DNA of 64,000 bases from JALYGJ01 sp036558545 (lineage in GTDB: Bacteria; Chloroflexota; Limnocylindria; Limnocylindrales; CSP1-4): assembly GCA_036558545.1 (NCBI GenBank), contig DATBFJ010000076.1:1-64000 (forward strand). Reading direction: 5' to 3'. The position numbers and the translations under genes are program-made. The number at the start of each line of letters is the position of its first letter. Positions within the stretch are counted from its first letter, which is position 1. The notes under the pieces are model-generated. The model saw only the letters and a program-made list of their open reading frames with translations, had not been told where the DNA came from and did no database searches. Below are positions 45,809 to 55,304 of the stretch, in pieces.

Positions 45809-46834
45809 GTGACCTATACCGTCACTCTTATCCCTGGCGATGGAATCGGCCCTGAGCTCGCACGGGCAACAATCACCGTGCTCGAGGCGACAGGGCTTTC
45901 GTTTGAGTGGATTCCGGTGGAAGCCGGCGAGTCGCAGATCGCGGTCCACGGCACGCCCCTGCCGGACAATGTGCTCGAGTCGATCCGCCAGACGAAGGTG
46001 GCGCTGAAGGGACCGATCACGACGCCAGTCGGCGAAGGCTTCCGCTCGGTCAACGTGACTCTGCGCCAGGCGCTCGATCTGTACGCCAACCTGCGTCCAG
46101 CACGATCCATGAAGGGCGTCGAGACGCGCTACGAAGACGTCGACCTGATCATCGTGCGCGAGAACACGGAAGACCTGTACGCGGGCATCGAGCACAAGGT
46201 CGGACCCGACGCCGCGGAAAGCATCAAGATCATCACCAGGGCGGCATCCGAGCGGATCGCGCGTTTTGCCTTCGACTACGCGGTGGCCAACGGCCGCCAT
46301 AAGGTCACGGCCGTGCACAAGGCCAACATCATGAAGCTGTCAGACGGGCTGTTCCTCGAGTCGTGTCGCCACGTCGCGGAGGAGTACCAGGGCAAGGTCG
46401 AGTTCGAGGACCGCATCGTCGACAACATGTGCATGCAGCTCGTGCAGAAGCCGGATCTGTATGACGTTCTGGTGTTGCCCAACCTGTATGGCGACATCGT
46501 CAGCGACCTCGCCGCCGGCCTGGTCGGCGGCCTGGGCGTCGCGCCAGGGGCGAACATCGGCACCAAGGCGGCCGTATTCGAGCCGGTGCATGGATCGGCA
46601 CCAAAGTACGCGGGCAAAGATGTCGCCAACCCGACGGCGTTGATCCTGTCCGGCGCGCTGATGCTGCGCCACCTCGGTGAGATAGCGGCCGCGGAACGGG
46701 TCGAGACGGCCGTGCGCGAGGTCATCGCGGCGGGTCGCACGGTGCCGCGCGACCTGGGAGGCGAAGCCGGGACGCAACAGTTTGCCGGAGTGGTCGCCGA
46801 GCGCGTAGCTGAACTGGTAGCCGACCAGCAGTGA
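45809..46834 (+). CDS. icd: Isocitrate dehydrogenase, NAD-type (IDH3/isopropylmalate-dehydrogenase-like)
   Basis: 341 aa from GTG 45809, with GGAGG about 10 nt upstream. LIPGDGIGPE, LKGPITTPVGEGFRSVNV, VRENTEDLYAGIEH, VHKANIMKLSDGLF and LPNLYGDIVSDLAAGLVGG, GTKAAVFEPVHGSAPKYAGK. The short length and the ENTEDLYAGIEH segment place it with the NAD-dependent IDH3-like group, not the 415-aa NADP enzyme. Stop overlaps the sdhC start. Confidence 0.9.
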   Translation: MTYTVTLIPGDGIGPELARATITVLEATGLSFEWIPVEAGESQIAVHGTPLPDNVLESIRQTKVALKGPITTPVGEGFRSVNVTLRQALDLYANLRPARSMKGVETRYEDVDLIIVRENTEDLYAGIEHKVGPDAAESIKIITRAASERIARFAFDYAVANGRHKVTAVHKANIMKLSDGLFLESCRHVAEEYQGKVEFEDRIVDNMCMQLVQKPDLYDVLVLPNLYGDIVSDLAAGLVGGLGVAPGANIGTKAAVFEPVHGSAPKYAGKDVANPTALILSGALMLRHLGEIAAAERVETAVREVIAAGRTVPRDLGGEAGTQQFAGVVAERVAELVADQQ

Positions 46835-47232
46835 TGCGCGTGCCGCTGACTGCGCGCTACCGGCCGCGGGCCGGGATGGTCGCGTGGGCCTTCCACCGCA
46901 TCAGTGGCGTCGGCATCTTCGCGTTCATCCTGCTCCACGTCATCGACATCTACCTGGTCGGGGCCAACCCGAACATGTACGACGACCTGCTGGCGTTCTA
47001 TGCCAGCATCCCCGGACGGCTGCTCGAGGTCGTGCTTGGCGCCGCGCTGCTCTACCACGCGCTCAACGGCCTGCGCATCGTGATCATCGACCTGTGGCCG
47101 GCAATGACCGTCTACCACCGTCAGCTGTGGCAGGCGACGTGGATCATCTTCATCGTCGTTGGCGTGCCCGGAGCGTTGATCATTCTGCGGCCCGTCTGGC
47201 TGCCGCTTCTCCAACAGCTGGGCCTGGCATGA
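46831..47232 (+). CDS. sdhC: Succinate dehydrogenase cytochrome b subunit SdhC
   Basis: 133 aa, three membrane helices. AWAFHRISGVGIFAFILLHV contains the HRxSG signature and a heme-ligand-type His; ALLYHALNGLRIVIIDLW is the second conserved helix. GTG start overlaps the icd stop (GTGA). It anchors SDH and passes electrons to quinone with SdhD. Confidence 0.9.
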   Translation: MMRVPLTARYRPRAGMVAWAFHRISGVGIFAFILLHVIDIYLVGANPNMYDDLLAFYASIPGRLLEVVLGAALLYHALNGLRIVIIDLWPAMTVYHRQLWQATWIIFIVVGVPGALIILRPVWLPLLQQLGLA

Positions 47233-47693
47233 CGGCTCAGCAAAGCGCGCCCGCGCCCGCCGAATCCGTGCAACCGCCCGCCGAAGTCGTCGTCTCGCCG
47301 ACGAGCCGCGCGCGCGTTCGCCCGCGCGGCTCGCGCAAGGAGCTCGCGGTCTGGTACTTGATGCGCGTGACGGCCGTCGCCCTGTTCGTGTTGGCCCTCG
47401 GGCACTTCAGCATCCTGCACTTCATCTGGGACCCTGCCGCGCAGAACGCCGAGTTCATCCAGGACGAGCGCTGGAACTCGATCTTCTGGCGCGGCTTCGA
47501 CTGGCTGCTGCTGACGACCGTGATCATCCACGCGTTTCTGGGCGTCAGGACGGTCGTGCTGGACTACATCCGCTGGCCGGTCGTGCGCACCGGAAGCCTG
47601 TGGCTCTTGTACGTGGTTGGGATCGTGCTCTTCATCCTGGGCACCCAGGTCATCGTGACCATTCCCCTTGAAGCACTGACGAGCGGGATGTAA
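47229..47693 (+). CDS. sdhD: Succinate dehydrogenase membrane anchor SdhD
   Basis: 154 aa from ATG 47229 (ATGA overlap). A Pro/Ala-rich N-terminal extension of about 35 aa, then three helices with conserved His: ALGHFSILHFIWD, TTVIIHAFLGVRTVVLDYI. Together with SdhC it forms the heme/quinone site. Confidence 0.85.
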   Translation: MTAQQSAPAPAESVQPPAEVVVSPTSRARVRPRGSRKELAVWYLMRVTAVALFVLALGHFSILHFIWDPAAQNAEFIQDERWNSIFWRGFDWLLLTTVIIHAFLGVRTVVLDYIRWPVVRTGSLWLLYVVGIVLFILGTQVIVTIPLEALTSGM

Positions 47694-47695
47694 CC

Positions 47696-49450
<1,755 letters not shown>

Positions 49451-49461
49451 GGAAGAAGTCT

Positions 49462-50163
49462 TTGCAGATCGACCTGCGCATCCTGCGCTTCGACCCTGAA
49501 CGCGACGATGCGCCGCACTGGGACAGCTTCGCCGTCGATGCTCAGCCGATGGATCGTGTCCTCGACGTCCTGCACAAGGTCAAGTGGGAAAGCGATGGAT
49601 CGCTGACGTTCCGGCGCTCGTGTGCCCACGGCGTGTGTGGCTCGGACGCGATGATGATCAACGGCCGCAACCGGCTGGCGTGCAAGGTGCGTGTCGACCA
49701 GTTGGGCAAACGCATCACGGTCGCGCCACTGCCGGGCATGCCGGTAATCAAGGATCTCGTCGTCGACATGGACGACTTCTTTGCCAAGTACCGCAGCGTC
49801 ATGCCGTTCCTGATCGCCAGTGACGAGCCTCCGGCGGACGCAGAGCGTCTCCAGACGCAGCACGACCGCGAGCGCTACGACGACACGACCAAATGCATTC
49901 TGTGCGCCGCCTGCACGAGCTCATGCCCATCGTTCTGGGCACAGCCGTCCTATGTCGGTCCGGCCGCGATCGTCAATGCGCATCGCTTCATCTTTGACTC
50001 GCGCGACGACGGTGGGCACGAACGCCTCCAGATCCTCGCCGACAAGGACGGCGTGTGGCGCTGCCGGACAATCTTCAACTGCGTCGACGCATGCCCGCGC
50101 GGGATCAACATCACCAGGGCGATCCTCGAGGTCAGCAGCGCGGCCGTGGAGACGGCCGGCTGA
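49462..50163 (+). CDS. sdhB: Succinate dehydrogenase iron-sulfur protein SdhB
   Basis: 233 aa, TTG start with AAGGAAGAAG just upstream. [2Fe-2S] motif SCAHGVCGSDAMMING, [4Fe-4S] CILCAACTSSCP, [3Fe-4S] CRTIFNCVDACPRGI. It wires SdhA to the membrane quinone site. Last of icd-sdhCDAB. Confidence 0.95.
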   Translation: MQIDLRILRFDPERDDAPHWDSFAVDAQPMDRVLDVLHKVKWESDGSLTFRRSCAHGVCGSDAMMINGRNRLACKVRVDQLGKRITVAPLPGMPVIKDLVVDMDDFFAKYRSVMPFLIASDEPPADAERLQTQHDRERYDDTTKCILCAACTSSCPSFWAQPSYVGPAAIVNAHRFIFDSRDDGGHERLQILADKDGVWRCRTIFNCVDACPRGINITRAILEVSSAAVETAG

Positions 50164-50195
50164 CACAGATAGGTGGCGCCCCACTGGAGCGCGTC

Positions 50196-50645
50196 GTGAT
50201 CCGCGCCGACGGCGCGGCGCGCGGCAATCCAGGCCCAGCGGCCTCCGGCGCGGTGATCATCGACGCGTCGCTGCCGAATGCGCTCAGTCCCGACGCTCCG
50301 CCCGTCGCCCGAATCAGCCGCCCCCTGGGCATCCAGACGAACAATTACGCCGAGTACACCGGCGTCATCCTGGCGCTCGAGAAGGCCGTCGAGCTGGGCG
50401 CGCGCCAGGTGGACCTCGTGCTCGATTCGATGCTCATCGTCGAGCAGCTCTCGGGCCGCTGGAAGATAAAGCATCCGCAAATCCGGCCACTTGCCGCGCG
50501 CGCCCACGAGCTGCTGGGTGGCCTCGAGCGCTGGTCGATACGTCACGAACGACGCGAGTTCAACCGTCAGGCAGATGCCATGGCCAACCTCGCGCTCGAT
50601 GATCCGCGAGCGGCAGCCGCGGCCGAGCGCGGAGAGGCCTTTTGA
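50196..50645 (+). CDS. Ribonuclease HI-family protein
   Basis: 149 aa from GTG 50196, chosen because GGAG lies 6 nt upstream and the family begins just before the first catalytic Asp. Catalytic residues: RADGAARGNPGP (Asp), TNNYAEYTGVILAL (Glu), VLDSMLIVEQLSGRW (Asp) and NRQADAMANLA (Asp). It degrades RNA in RNA-DNA hybrids. A start at 50160 would need CTG. Stop overlaps the Nudix start (TTGA). Confidence 0.85.
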   Translation: MIRADGAARGNPGPAASGAVIIDASLPNALSPDAPPVARISRPLGIQTNNYAEYTGVILALEKAVELGARQVDLVLDSMLIVEQLSGRWKIKHPQIRPLAARAHELLGGLERWSIRHERREFNRQADAMANLALDDPRAAAAAERGEAF

Positions 50646-51100
50646 GCGGTGACATCGGACCGATCGGCAGTGCCAACATCGGCGCGGCCTCGGCGATCTT
50701 CGACGGCCGCGGCCGGGTCCTGCTCGTAAAGCACACCTACGGCCACTTCAACTGGGAGATCCCCGGCGGCATTTGCCTGCCGGCCGAGCCGCCGTCGGTA
50801 GGCGCGCAGCGCGAACTGCGCGAGGAAACCAGCCTGGACCTGCCAGAAGGCGCGCTGAGCGGCGTGTATTACGAACCACGGCATACGTTCGGCGGCGCAG
50901 CCATCCATTTCGTTTTCCGCTTCATGGGGCAGGAGGGCCTGATCGCGCAGGCCAACCCGCCAGAAATCGGTGACGTCGGATGGTTCGAGCTGGGCAACCT
51001 GCCGGCGCCGATGAGTGACTTCACCGAAACACGCATTCGCGATGCCCTTACCGCCGACGTCGCCTACCGCGTGATCAGCGGTCGCACCTGGCGGACGTAG
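50642..51100 (+). CDS. Nudix hydrolase
   Basis: 152 aa, TTG start. The Nudix box is GGICLPAEPPSVGAQRELREETS, matching Gx5Ex7RExxEE with Ser in place of the usual final Gly. It hydrolyses a nucleoside diphosphate linked to an unknown moiety. The stop TAG forms part of a -10 hexamer TAGAAT for the rnpB gene that follows. Confidence 0.85.
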   Translation: MSGDIGPIGSANIGAASAIFDGRGRVLLVKHTYGHFNWEIPGGICLPAEPPSVGAQRELREETSLDLPEGALSGVYYEPRHTFGGAAIHFVFRFMGQEGLIAQANPPEIGDVGWFELGNLPAPMSDFTETRIRDALTADVAYRVISGRTWRT

Positions 51101-51103
51101 AAT
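51098..51103 (+). promoter_or_regulatory. -10 box of rnpB, overlapping the Nudix stop codon
   Basis: TAGAAT, same hexamer as in the dnaG promoter, placed so the predicted start falls within a few nt of the rnpB 5' end (51113). A -35 match is poor. Confidence 0.5.
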
Positions 51104-51112
51104 CGGAGAGCC

Positions 51113-51468
51113 AGCGAGATGGTCGGACGGTCGCGTATCCCGTCGGGGAAACCCGTTAGTCGATACGAGGAAAGTCCGAGCTCCGCGACGCAGGGTAGCG
51201 GGTAACACCCGTCCGCCGAGAGGCGAGGACCAGCGCCACAGAGACGAGCCGGTCCGGGTTCGCGCAAGCGGCTCGGAGCGGGTGAAACGGGCAAGCTCTA
51301 CCCGGAGCAAGGCCAAATAGGAGAGTTGTCGGACGCAAGTTCGACAGGAGCGGCGTCGCTTCACTCTCGGGTCGGCCGCTAGAGACGTCGGGCAACCGCC
51401 GTCGTAGATGGATGACCGTCCCCGACCGTAACGGTCGGGACAGAACTCGGCTTACAGACCGTCTCGCT
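51113..51468 (+). ncRNA. rnpB: RNase P RNA (bacterial class A)
   Basis: The P1 helix forms from AGCGAGATGGTC (51113-51124) and GACCGTCTCGCT (51457-51468). The conserved core GAGGAAAGTCCG lies at 51167-51178, and CAGAACTCGGCTTACAG, the CR-V strand, near 51441. P4 elements and the GTGAAACGGGC segment are also present. It is the catalytic RNA that matures tRNA 5' ends. Exact ends are estimated from P1. Confidence 0.93.
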
Positions 51469-51479
51469 CGCAAGCCGAA

Positions 51480-51510
51480 GGCCAGCACCCGTCAATCGCG
51501 GGGGCTGGCC
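51480..51510 (+). terminator. Hairpin after rnpB (possible terminator)
   Basis: GGCCAGC..CCC pairs with GGG..GCTGGCC with one bulged A. It begins 12 nt after the rnpB P1 strand. No U-run, so the terminator role is inferred. Confidence 0.5.
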
Positions 51511-51582
51511 GGAGGCGAGCAGGACCGTGGAGGTGTTGCGGAGCGGGCATCTTGTCGCTCACGGCGATGCCGCCGCTGCCGT

Positions 51583-51699
51583 CTAATCGGAGTCGGCTCT
51601 GAAGATTCCCTGGTACGTGCACGAGGCGCAGATCGGGCGCGCACGCTCGACGTCGCCCAACGGCACGGCCTTGCGCCGATCCGGGAACATGCACGACAC
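51583..51699 (-). CDS. Small zinc-knuckle-like protein (38 aa, putative)
   Basis: Minus-strand frame ending TAG/TGA at 51583. From GTG 51699 it reads VSCMFPDRRKAVPLGDVERA then RPICASCTYQGIF; three Cys (C, CxxC) could bind a metal. ATG 51690 has GAGGTG 6 nt upstream but would drop the first Cys. The frame is open further upstream (to 51921) without coding character. Family unknown; convergent with rnpB. Moderate at best. Confidence 0.35.
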   Translation of the reverse strand: MSCMFPDRRKAVPLGDVERARPICASCTYQGIFRADSD

Positions 51700-51955
51700 C
51701 TCGTAGCCGGCCGGTCTGTTAACCGTAGCGGCAACGGCGTCAATCCGGCGGAACGTGCAGCGGCGCAGGGGCGTGCCACTTACGACGGGCAACTGGTTAG
51801 GACTAGCGCCAAATGGACGCGGCACAAGCGCCATGGCCGCGACCGTACAGATGGCGTTGCTCCCGAACAACTCGCCAGCAGTACTACCCAAAACGTCGCC
51901 AGCGCATACCGCTGAGGGCAAGAAAGGGGGCAGTGGCGCTGGCTAAGATCGAGCC

Positions 51956-52702
51956 GTGGATCTCGACCTGGGCAAGGACCGCGGCGCGGGCGTCGTAGAT
52001 GTTGGCCTCTATCTCGTGGGCATCCTGGGGCTGGCCGCCTCGCTGACGATCATCTGGCTGAGCATGCGCGCGGTGCTCGATATCGGCGGATACTGCGCCG
52101 AGGGCGGGCCGTACGAGATCGCTCACCACTGCCCCGATGGCGTGGGCATCCTGCTGACCTTGTCCATCTTCGCCGGTCTTGGTTGCGCTGGACTGATGGC
52201 CTGGAAGGGGGCCGCCCTGGGCGCGCCATACGACGGACTCGTCGGGCTCGCCTGGCCCGCGCTGTTCATCAGCCTTGGCTTCAACTTCCTGCAGTTCGGG
52301 TTCTTTCCGTCGGGCGAAACGGGGATCGAACTCGGTTTTCTCATCCCCGGCATCCTGTTCGTGATCATGGGCGCGGCTCCGTTGGTTGCCTTCCTGCCCG
52401 GTGGAAAACGCTCCAGCCCCACGTCGGACACGCCATTGCTCGATATGGCCGCCCAGACCGAGGAACGAGCCGAACATCAGCGCATCCAGGAGCAGCGCTC
52501 CCACCTGCTCGCCGACATGCTCGAGGAAGCCGAGCACCGATCAGGCGCAAACCAGCCTGCGGAGCCGACCGCCCCCGGCGCGGAGAATGAGGACCTGGTG
52601 GGCAAGCTCGAGCGGCTATCCGCCCTTTACCGCGCCGGATCGCTCAACTTCGACGAATTCCAACGCGCCAAGCAGGCACTCATCGATGAGGCCGGCAAGT
52701 GA
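51956..52702 (+). CDS. Membrane protein with C-terminal SHOCT-like motif
   Basis: 248 aa, GTG start. Four hydrophobic helices (residues about 15-150), then a hydrophilic coiled region (EERAEHQRIQEQRSHLLADM) and a C-terminal SHOCT motif (LVGKLERLSALYRAGSLNFDEFQ). Function unknown. Stop overlaps the start of a 33-aa membrane peptide (GTGA). Confidence 0.65.
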   Translation: MDLDLGKDRGAGVVDVGLYLVGILGLAASLTIIWLSMRAVLDIGGYCAEGGPYEIAHHCPDGVGILLTLSIFAGLGCAGLMAWKGAALGAPYDGLVGLAWPALFISLGFNFLQFGFFPSGETGIELGFLIPGILFVIMGAAPLVAFLPGGKRSSPTSDTPLLDMAAQTEERAEHQRIQEQRSHLLADMLEEAEHRSGANQPAEPTAPGAENEDLVGKLERLSALYRAGSLNFDEFQRAKQALIDEAGK

Positions 52703-52800
52703 AGGGCATTCCCAGCCGCCAAGTCATGACCGTGCTGATCCTTGCCGCGGTCATTCTGGGCATCGCCTCCGGTTACTGGATCTTCGTCGCTCTGACCTGA
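52699..52800 (+). CDS. Tiny single-helix membrane protein (33 aa)
   Basis: GTG at 52699 overlapping the previous stop; TGA at 52798-52800. Short basic start (VKGIPSRQVM), then one hydrophobic helix (TVLILAAVILGIASGYWIFV). Tight coupling and a clean transmembrane segment suggest a real small membrane protein, perhaps a partner of the SHOCT protein. Confidence 0.5.
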   Translation: MKGIPSRQVMTVLILAAVILGIASGYWIFVALT

Positions 52801-52851
52801 GCCACGAGCCGCCAACCGACGGGCGCTTCAGCGTTTGTCGTCGCGCTGAGT

Positions 52852-53030
52852 CGAATTCCACGCCACACGCGAATTCGGACCGAGTATCGGTCGGCTTCTG
52901 GCTCGTGAGACTCGATTTGCGCGGGAATGTCCCCAGAAATCGCGCAGGGCGCGGATTTTGGCCAGGTTCGGCCGCTTCTGCCCACGCGACTGGCTGATTC
53001 GTGGCCCGAATCCGCGCAGGGCGCGAATTC
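52852..53030. repeat. Repeated dyads upstream of mraZ
   Basis: CGAATTC occurs three times (52852, 52870, 53024). The 13-mer CGCGCAGGGCGCG occurs twice (52941-52953 and 53013-53025), each flanked by AAT/ATT-type bases forming a larger dyad. This 430-nt gap (52801-53228) otherwise holds only the mraZ promoter and MraZ boxes. Confidence 0.6.
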
Positions 53031-53073
53031 CGACGTATCCACGGGTGCCCCCAAATTTGTGCGCAAAAGGGGC

Positions 53074-53101
53074 TTGACGTGGCGCCTTTGTGACGTAACA
53101 T
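53074..53101 (+). promoter_or_regulatory. Promoter of the dcw cluster (mraZ)
   Basis: TTGACG (53074-53079), 16-nt spacer, TAACAT (53096-53101). Predicted start near 53108, at the first MraZ box. Confidence 0.7.
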
Positions 53102-53107
53102 GCCGCG

Positions 53108-53146
53108 AAGTGGCCCGAAGTGGGTCAAAGTGGGGAGCAAGAGTGG
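53108..53146. promoter_or_regulatory. MraZ-box direct repeats
   Basis: AAGTGG begins at 53108, 53118 and 53128 (exactly 10 nt apart), with a displaced GAGTGG at 53141. These match the 10-nt-spaced AAGTG/TGGG direct repeats bound by MraZ in other bacteria. They lie over the predicted transcription start, consistent with autorepression of dcw. Confidence 0.8.
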
Positions 53147-53228
53147 TGAACGGCCCAATCGGGGAAGCGAAAGCACTCCCGGGTGGTGAACGGCACCAAC
53201 GCGGCTCGGCTGTTCCAGAGGTAGCGGC

Positions 53229-53654
53229 GTGTTCACCGGTGAGTTCCGTCACTCGATCGATGCGAAAGGGAGGGTCGCTGTACCTGCCCGCTTCCGCGCG
53301 GAGCTCGCCACCGGGGCACATGTCTCCCGCTGGATGGACAACTGTCTGGCCATCTTCCCCAACCAGGCATGGCAGAAGCTGGCCGACCGAGTCGGCGAAC
53401 AACGCTATGCCGACGCTGGAGCCCGAGCTTTCTCGCGCTTCCTCTTCTCCGGCGCATTCGAAGTGGAGCTCGATGGTCAAGGTCGCATTGTCCTGCCGTC
53501 CGCTCTGCGTGACTTCGCCGGCGTGAAGAGCGAGGCCGTCGTTGTCGGAGCGCTCGATCACGTCGAGCTGTGGGAGCCCGGCCGCTGGTCGGCCGCGGCC
53601 AAGGACATGAGCTCTGACGACTTCGCGGAGCGCATCGCTGGACTCGGGATCTAG
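53229..53654 (+). CDS. mraZ: Transcriptional regulator MraZ
   Basis: 141 aa, GTG start. Two SpoVT/AbrB-like DxK/RGR repeats: GEFRHSIDAKGRVAVPARFR and FEVELDGQGRIVLPSALR. It binds direct repeats in its own promoter and controls the dcw cluster; the matching boxes are visible 80-120 nt upstream. First gene of the division/cell-wall cluster. Confidence 0.95.
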   Translation: MFTGEFRHSIDAKGRVAVPARFRAELATGAHVSRWMDNCLAIFPNQAWQKLADRVGEQRYADAGARAFSRFLFSGAFEVELDGQGRIVLPSALRDFAGVKSEAVVVGALDHVELWEPGRWSAAAKDMSSDDFAERIAGLGI

Positions 53655-53662
53655 CGCACCAA

Positions 53663-54652
53663 ATGAGCCTCCAGGGTCCGTCGGGACCGCAATCAACGGC
53701 AGTGGAAATGGAGGAAGGGCACCTTCCGGTCATGGTTGACGAGGTACTTGAATCCCTCGCGCCACAACCGGGCAGCCTCCAGATAGATGCGACCGTTGGC
53801 GGCGGAGGGCACTCCCGACGGATCCTGGCGGCCAATTCGCCTGATGGCCGCCTGCTCGGATTAGATGCCGATCGGGCGGCCATCGCCAGAACGCGCGGTC
53901 GACTGGCCGATTACGGCGGTCGAGTCTCGCTGCGTCAGGCAAACTTCGAAGAGCTGGCGACCGTCGCTGCGGAGGAGGGCTTCGCACCGGCCGACGGAAT
54001 CCTGTTCGACCTCGGCTTGAGCTCATACCAGCTCGCCGACTCCGAGCGCGCCTTCAGCTTTCGAGCCGAAGGGCCGCTCGACATGCGCTTCGATCCCTTG
54101 CGCGGCACTCCGGCGAGCGAGCTGGTCGCCAATCTCGACGAAAAGGAGCTGGGTGACCTTTTCCGTCGATTCGGCGAGGAACCGAACGCTCGCCGGATAG
54201 CCCGCGCCATCGTCGAGCAGCGTCGCCTCGAACCGATTACGACCGGCGCACAGCTCGCAGAAATAGTCGCGCGCGCGGCGCCCGCTCCTCCTCGCGGGCG
54301 CCGCCGCGTCCACCCTGCGACGCGCGTCTTCCAGGCACTTCGGATTGCGGTCAACCGCGAGCTGGAGACGCTGCCGGTGGCGCTGGGTGGAGCGGTCGAC
54401 ACGCTCCGTGCCGGTGGCCGGCTCGCGGTCATCTCGTACCACTCTCTCGAGGACCGCATCGTCAAGCGCTTCATCGCCACGGAGCGGCGCGGCTGCGTCT
54501 GCCCGCCTGAGTCTCCGGTGTGCATCTGCGGTCGAACGCCACGTCTTGCGCCGGTGGGGCCACAGCCGCGCCGCCCGTCTCCAGACGAAATCGCTCGAAA
54601 CCCGCGTGCCCGCAGCGCCTTGCTGCGCACCGCCCGACGACTAGCCGCATAG
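53663..54652 (+). CDS. rsmH: 16S rRNA (cytosine-1402-N4) methyltransferase RsmH (MraW)
   Basis: 329 aa. HLPVMVDEVLESLAPQPG, DATVGGGGHS, LGLDADRAAI, ILFDLGLSSYQLADSERAFSF, MRFDP and AVISYHSLEDRIVKRF are characteristic. An unusual short Cys-rich segment (GCVCPPESPVCICGRTP) near the C-terminus is normal in this family. It methylates 16S rRNA position 1402. Confidence 0.95.
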   Translation: MSLQGPSGPQSTAVEMEEGHLPVMVDEVLESLAPQPGSLQIDATVGGGGHSRRILAANSPDGRLLGLDADRAAIARTRGRLADYGGRVSLRQANFEELATVAAEEGFAPADGILFDLGLSSYQLADSERAFSFRAEGPLDMRFDPLRGTPASELVANLDEKELGDLFRRFGEEPNARRIARAIVEQRRLEPITTGAQLAEIVARAAPAPPRGRRRVHPATRVFQALRIAVNRELETLPVALGGAVDTLRAGGRLAVISYHSLEDRIVKRFIATERRGCVCPPESPVCICGRTPRLAPVGPQPRRPSPDEIARNPRARSALLRTARRLAA

Positions 54653-54666
54653 ACAGAGAGGGTCGC

Positions 54667-54867
54667 ATGAGCCGTCGCAACCAAGCTCGCCGCCGCCGTT
54701 CCTATGGCCGACGCCAGCACGAAGTGCGCGAGCGACGTCCCGAGGTGCGCGACGGAGAAGGTTGGCTGGGCGATTCGGCCGCCGAGTTCGACGCGGAGTG
54801 GCGGTCTTCTGATTCTTACGACGACCACGCCACGTTCGGCGAGTCGTACGGGAGCTTTGGTCGGTGA
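54667..54867 (+). CDS. Small conserved-position dcw ORF (66 aa, unknown)
   Basis: ATG 54667 with AGAGGG 6 nt upstream. Very basic N-terminal half (RRNQARRRRSYGRRQHEVRE) and acidic, Ser/Gly-rich C-terminal half. It lies between rsmH and ftsL and its stop overlaps the ftsL start (GTGA). No family recognised. Charge pattern suggests a nucleic-acid- or membrane-associated peptide. Confidence 0.6.
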   Translation: MSRRNQARRRRSYGRRQHEVRERRPEVRDGEGWLGDSAAEFDAEWRSSDSYDDHATFGESYGSFGR

Positions 54868-55301
54868 CGGTCCTGGGCAATGCGCGGCCGCTGCCAATAG
54901 GAGCGCGTCCCGCCAAGCGCCAGGCGTCCGTGTCACGCGCGGCGATTCTGCCGCGGGGCGCGGCAGTCCCTCGGGTCGGGGCACGGCCCATCGCAGCGAC
55001 GTCACGGCGACGCCTCTCGCGGTCGCGGTTGACAGCCCGGTCGCATCCTGCGCGGGCGTTGATCGGCGGCGTTCTGATCGCCTTCCTGATCGGCCTGATC
55101 TATCTTGCCCAGACGGTCCACCTGGCCGCGACGAACTACGAGATCGGACAACTCACCGCCCAGCGCGACGATCTGTATCGACAAGTTCAGACGGCTGAGA
55201 CCAGTGTTCTGACATGGGGCACCGAGCCGACGGCGCTCGAGCACGCCCAGCGTCTGGGGCTCGACCAGCTGGCGCCCAGGGTTCGTCTGTCGGCGCGCTG
55301 A
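54864..55301 (+). CDS. ftsL: Cell-division protein FtsL-like
   Basis: 145 aa, GTG start. A basic cytoplasmic N-terminus of about 60 aa, one membrane helix (LIGGVLIAFLIGLIYLAQ), then a heptad coiled coil (EIGQLTAQRDDLYRQVQTAE) and short tail. Sequence is weakly conserved but the topology and the position before ftsI identify it. It would bridge FtsB and FtsW/I in the divisome. Confidence 0.78.
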   Translation: MTVLGNARPLPIGARPAKRQASVSRAAILPRGAAVPRVGARPIAATSRRRLSRSRLTARSHPARALIGGVLIAFLIGLIYLAQTVHLAATNYEIGQLTAQRDDLYRQVQTAETSVLTWGTEPTALEHAQRLGLDQLAPRVRLSAR

Positions 55302-55304
55302 GCC

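Noticed and set aside
51412..51915. 167-aa plus-strand frame over rnpB
   Set aside because: It overlaps the RNase P RNA core and has no coding character. The RNA call is strong.
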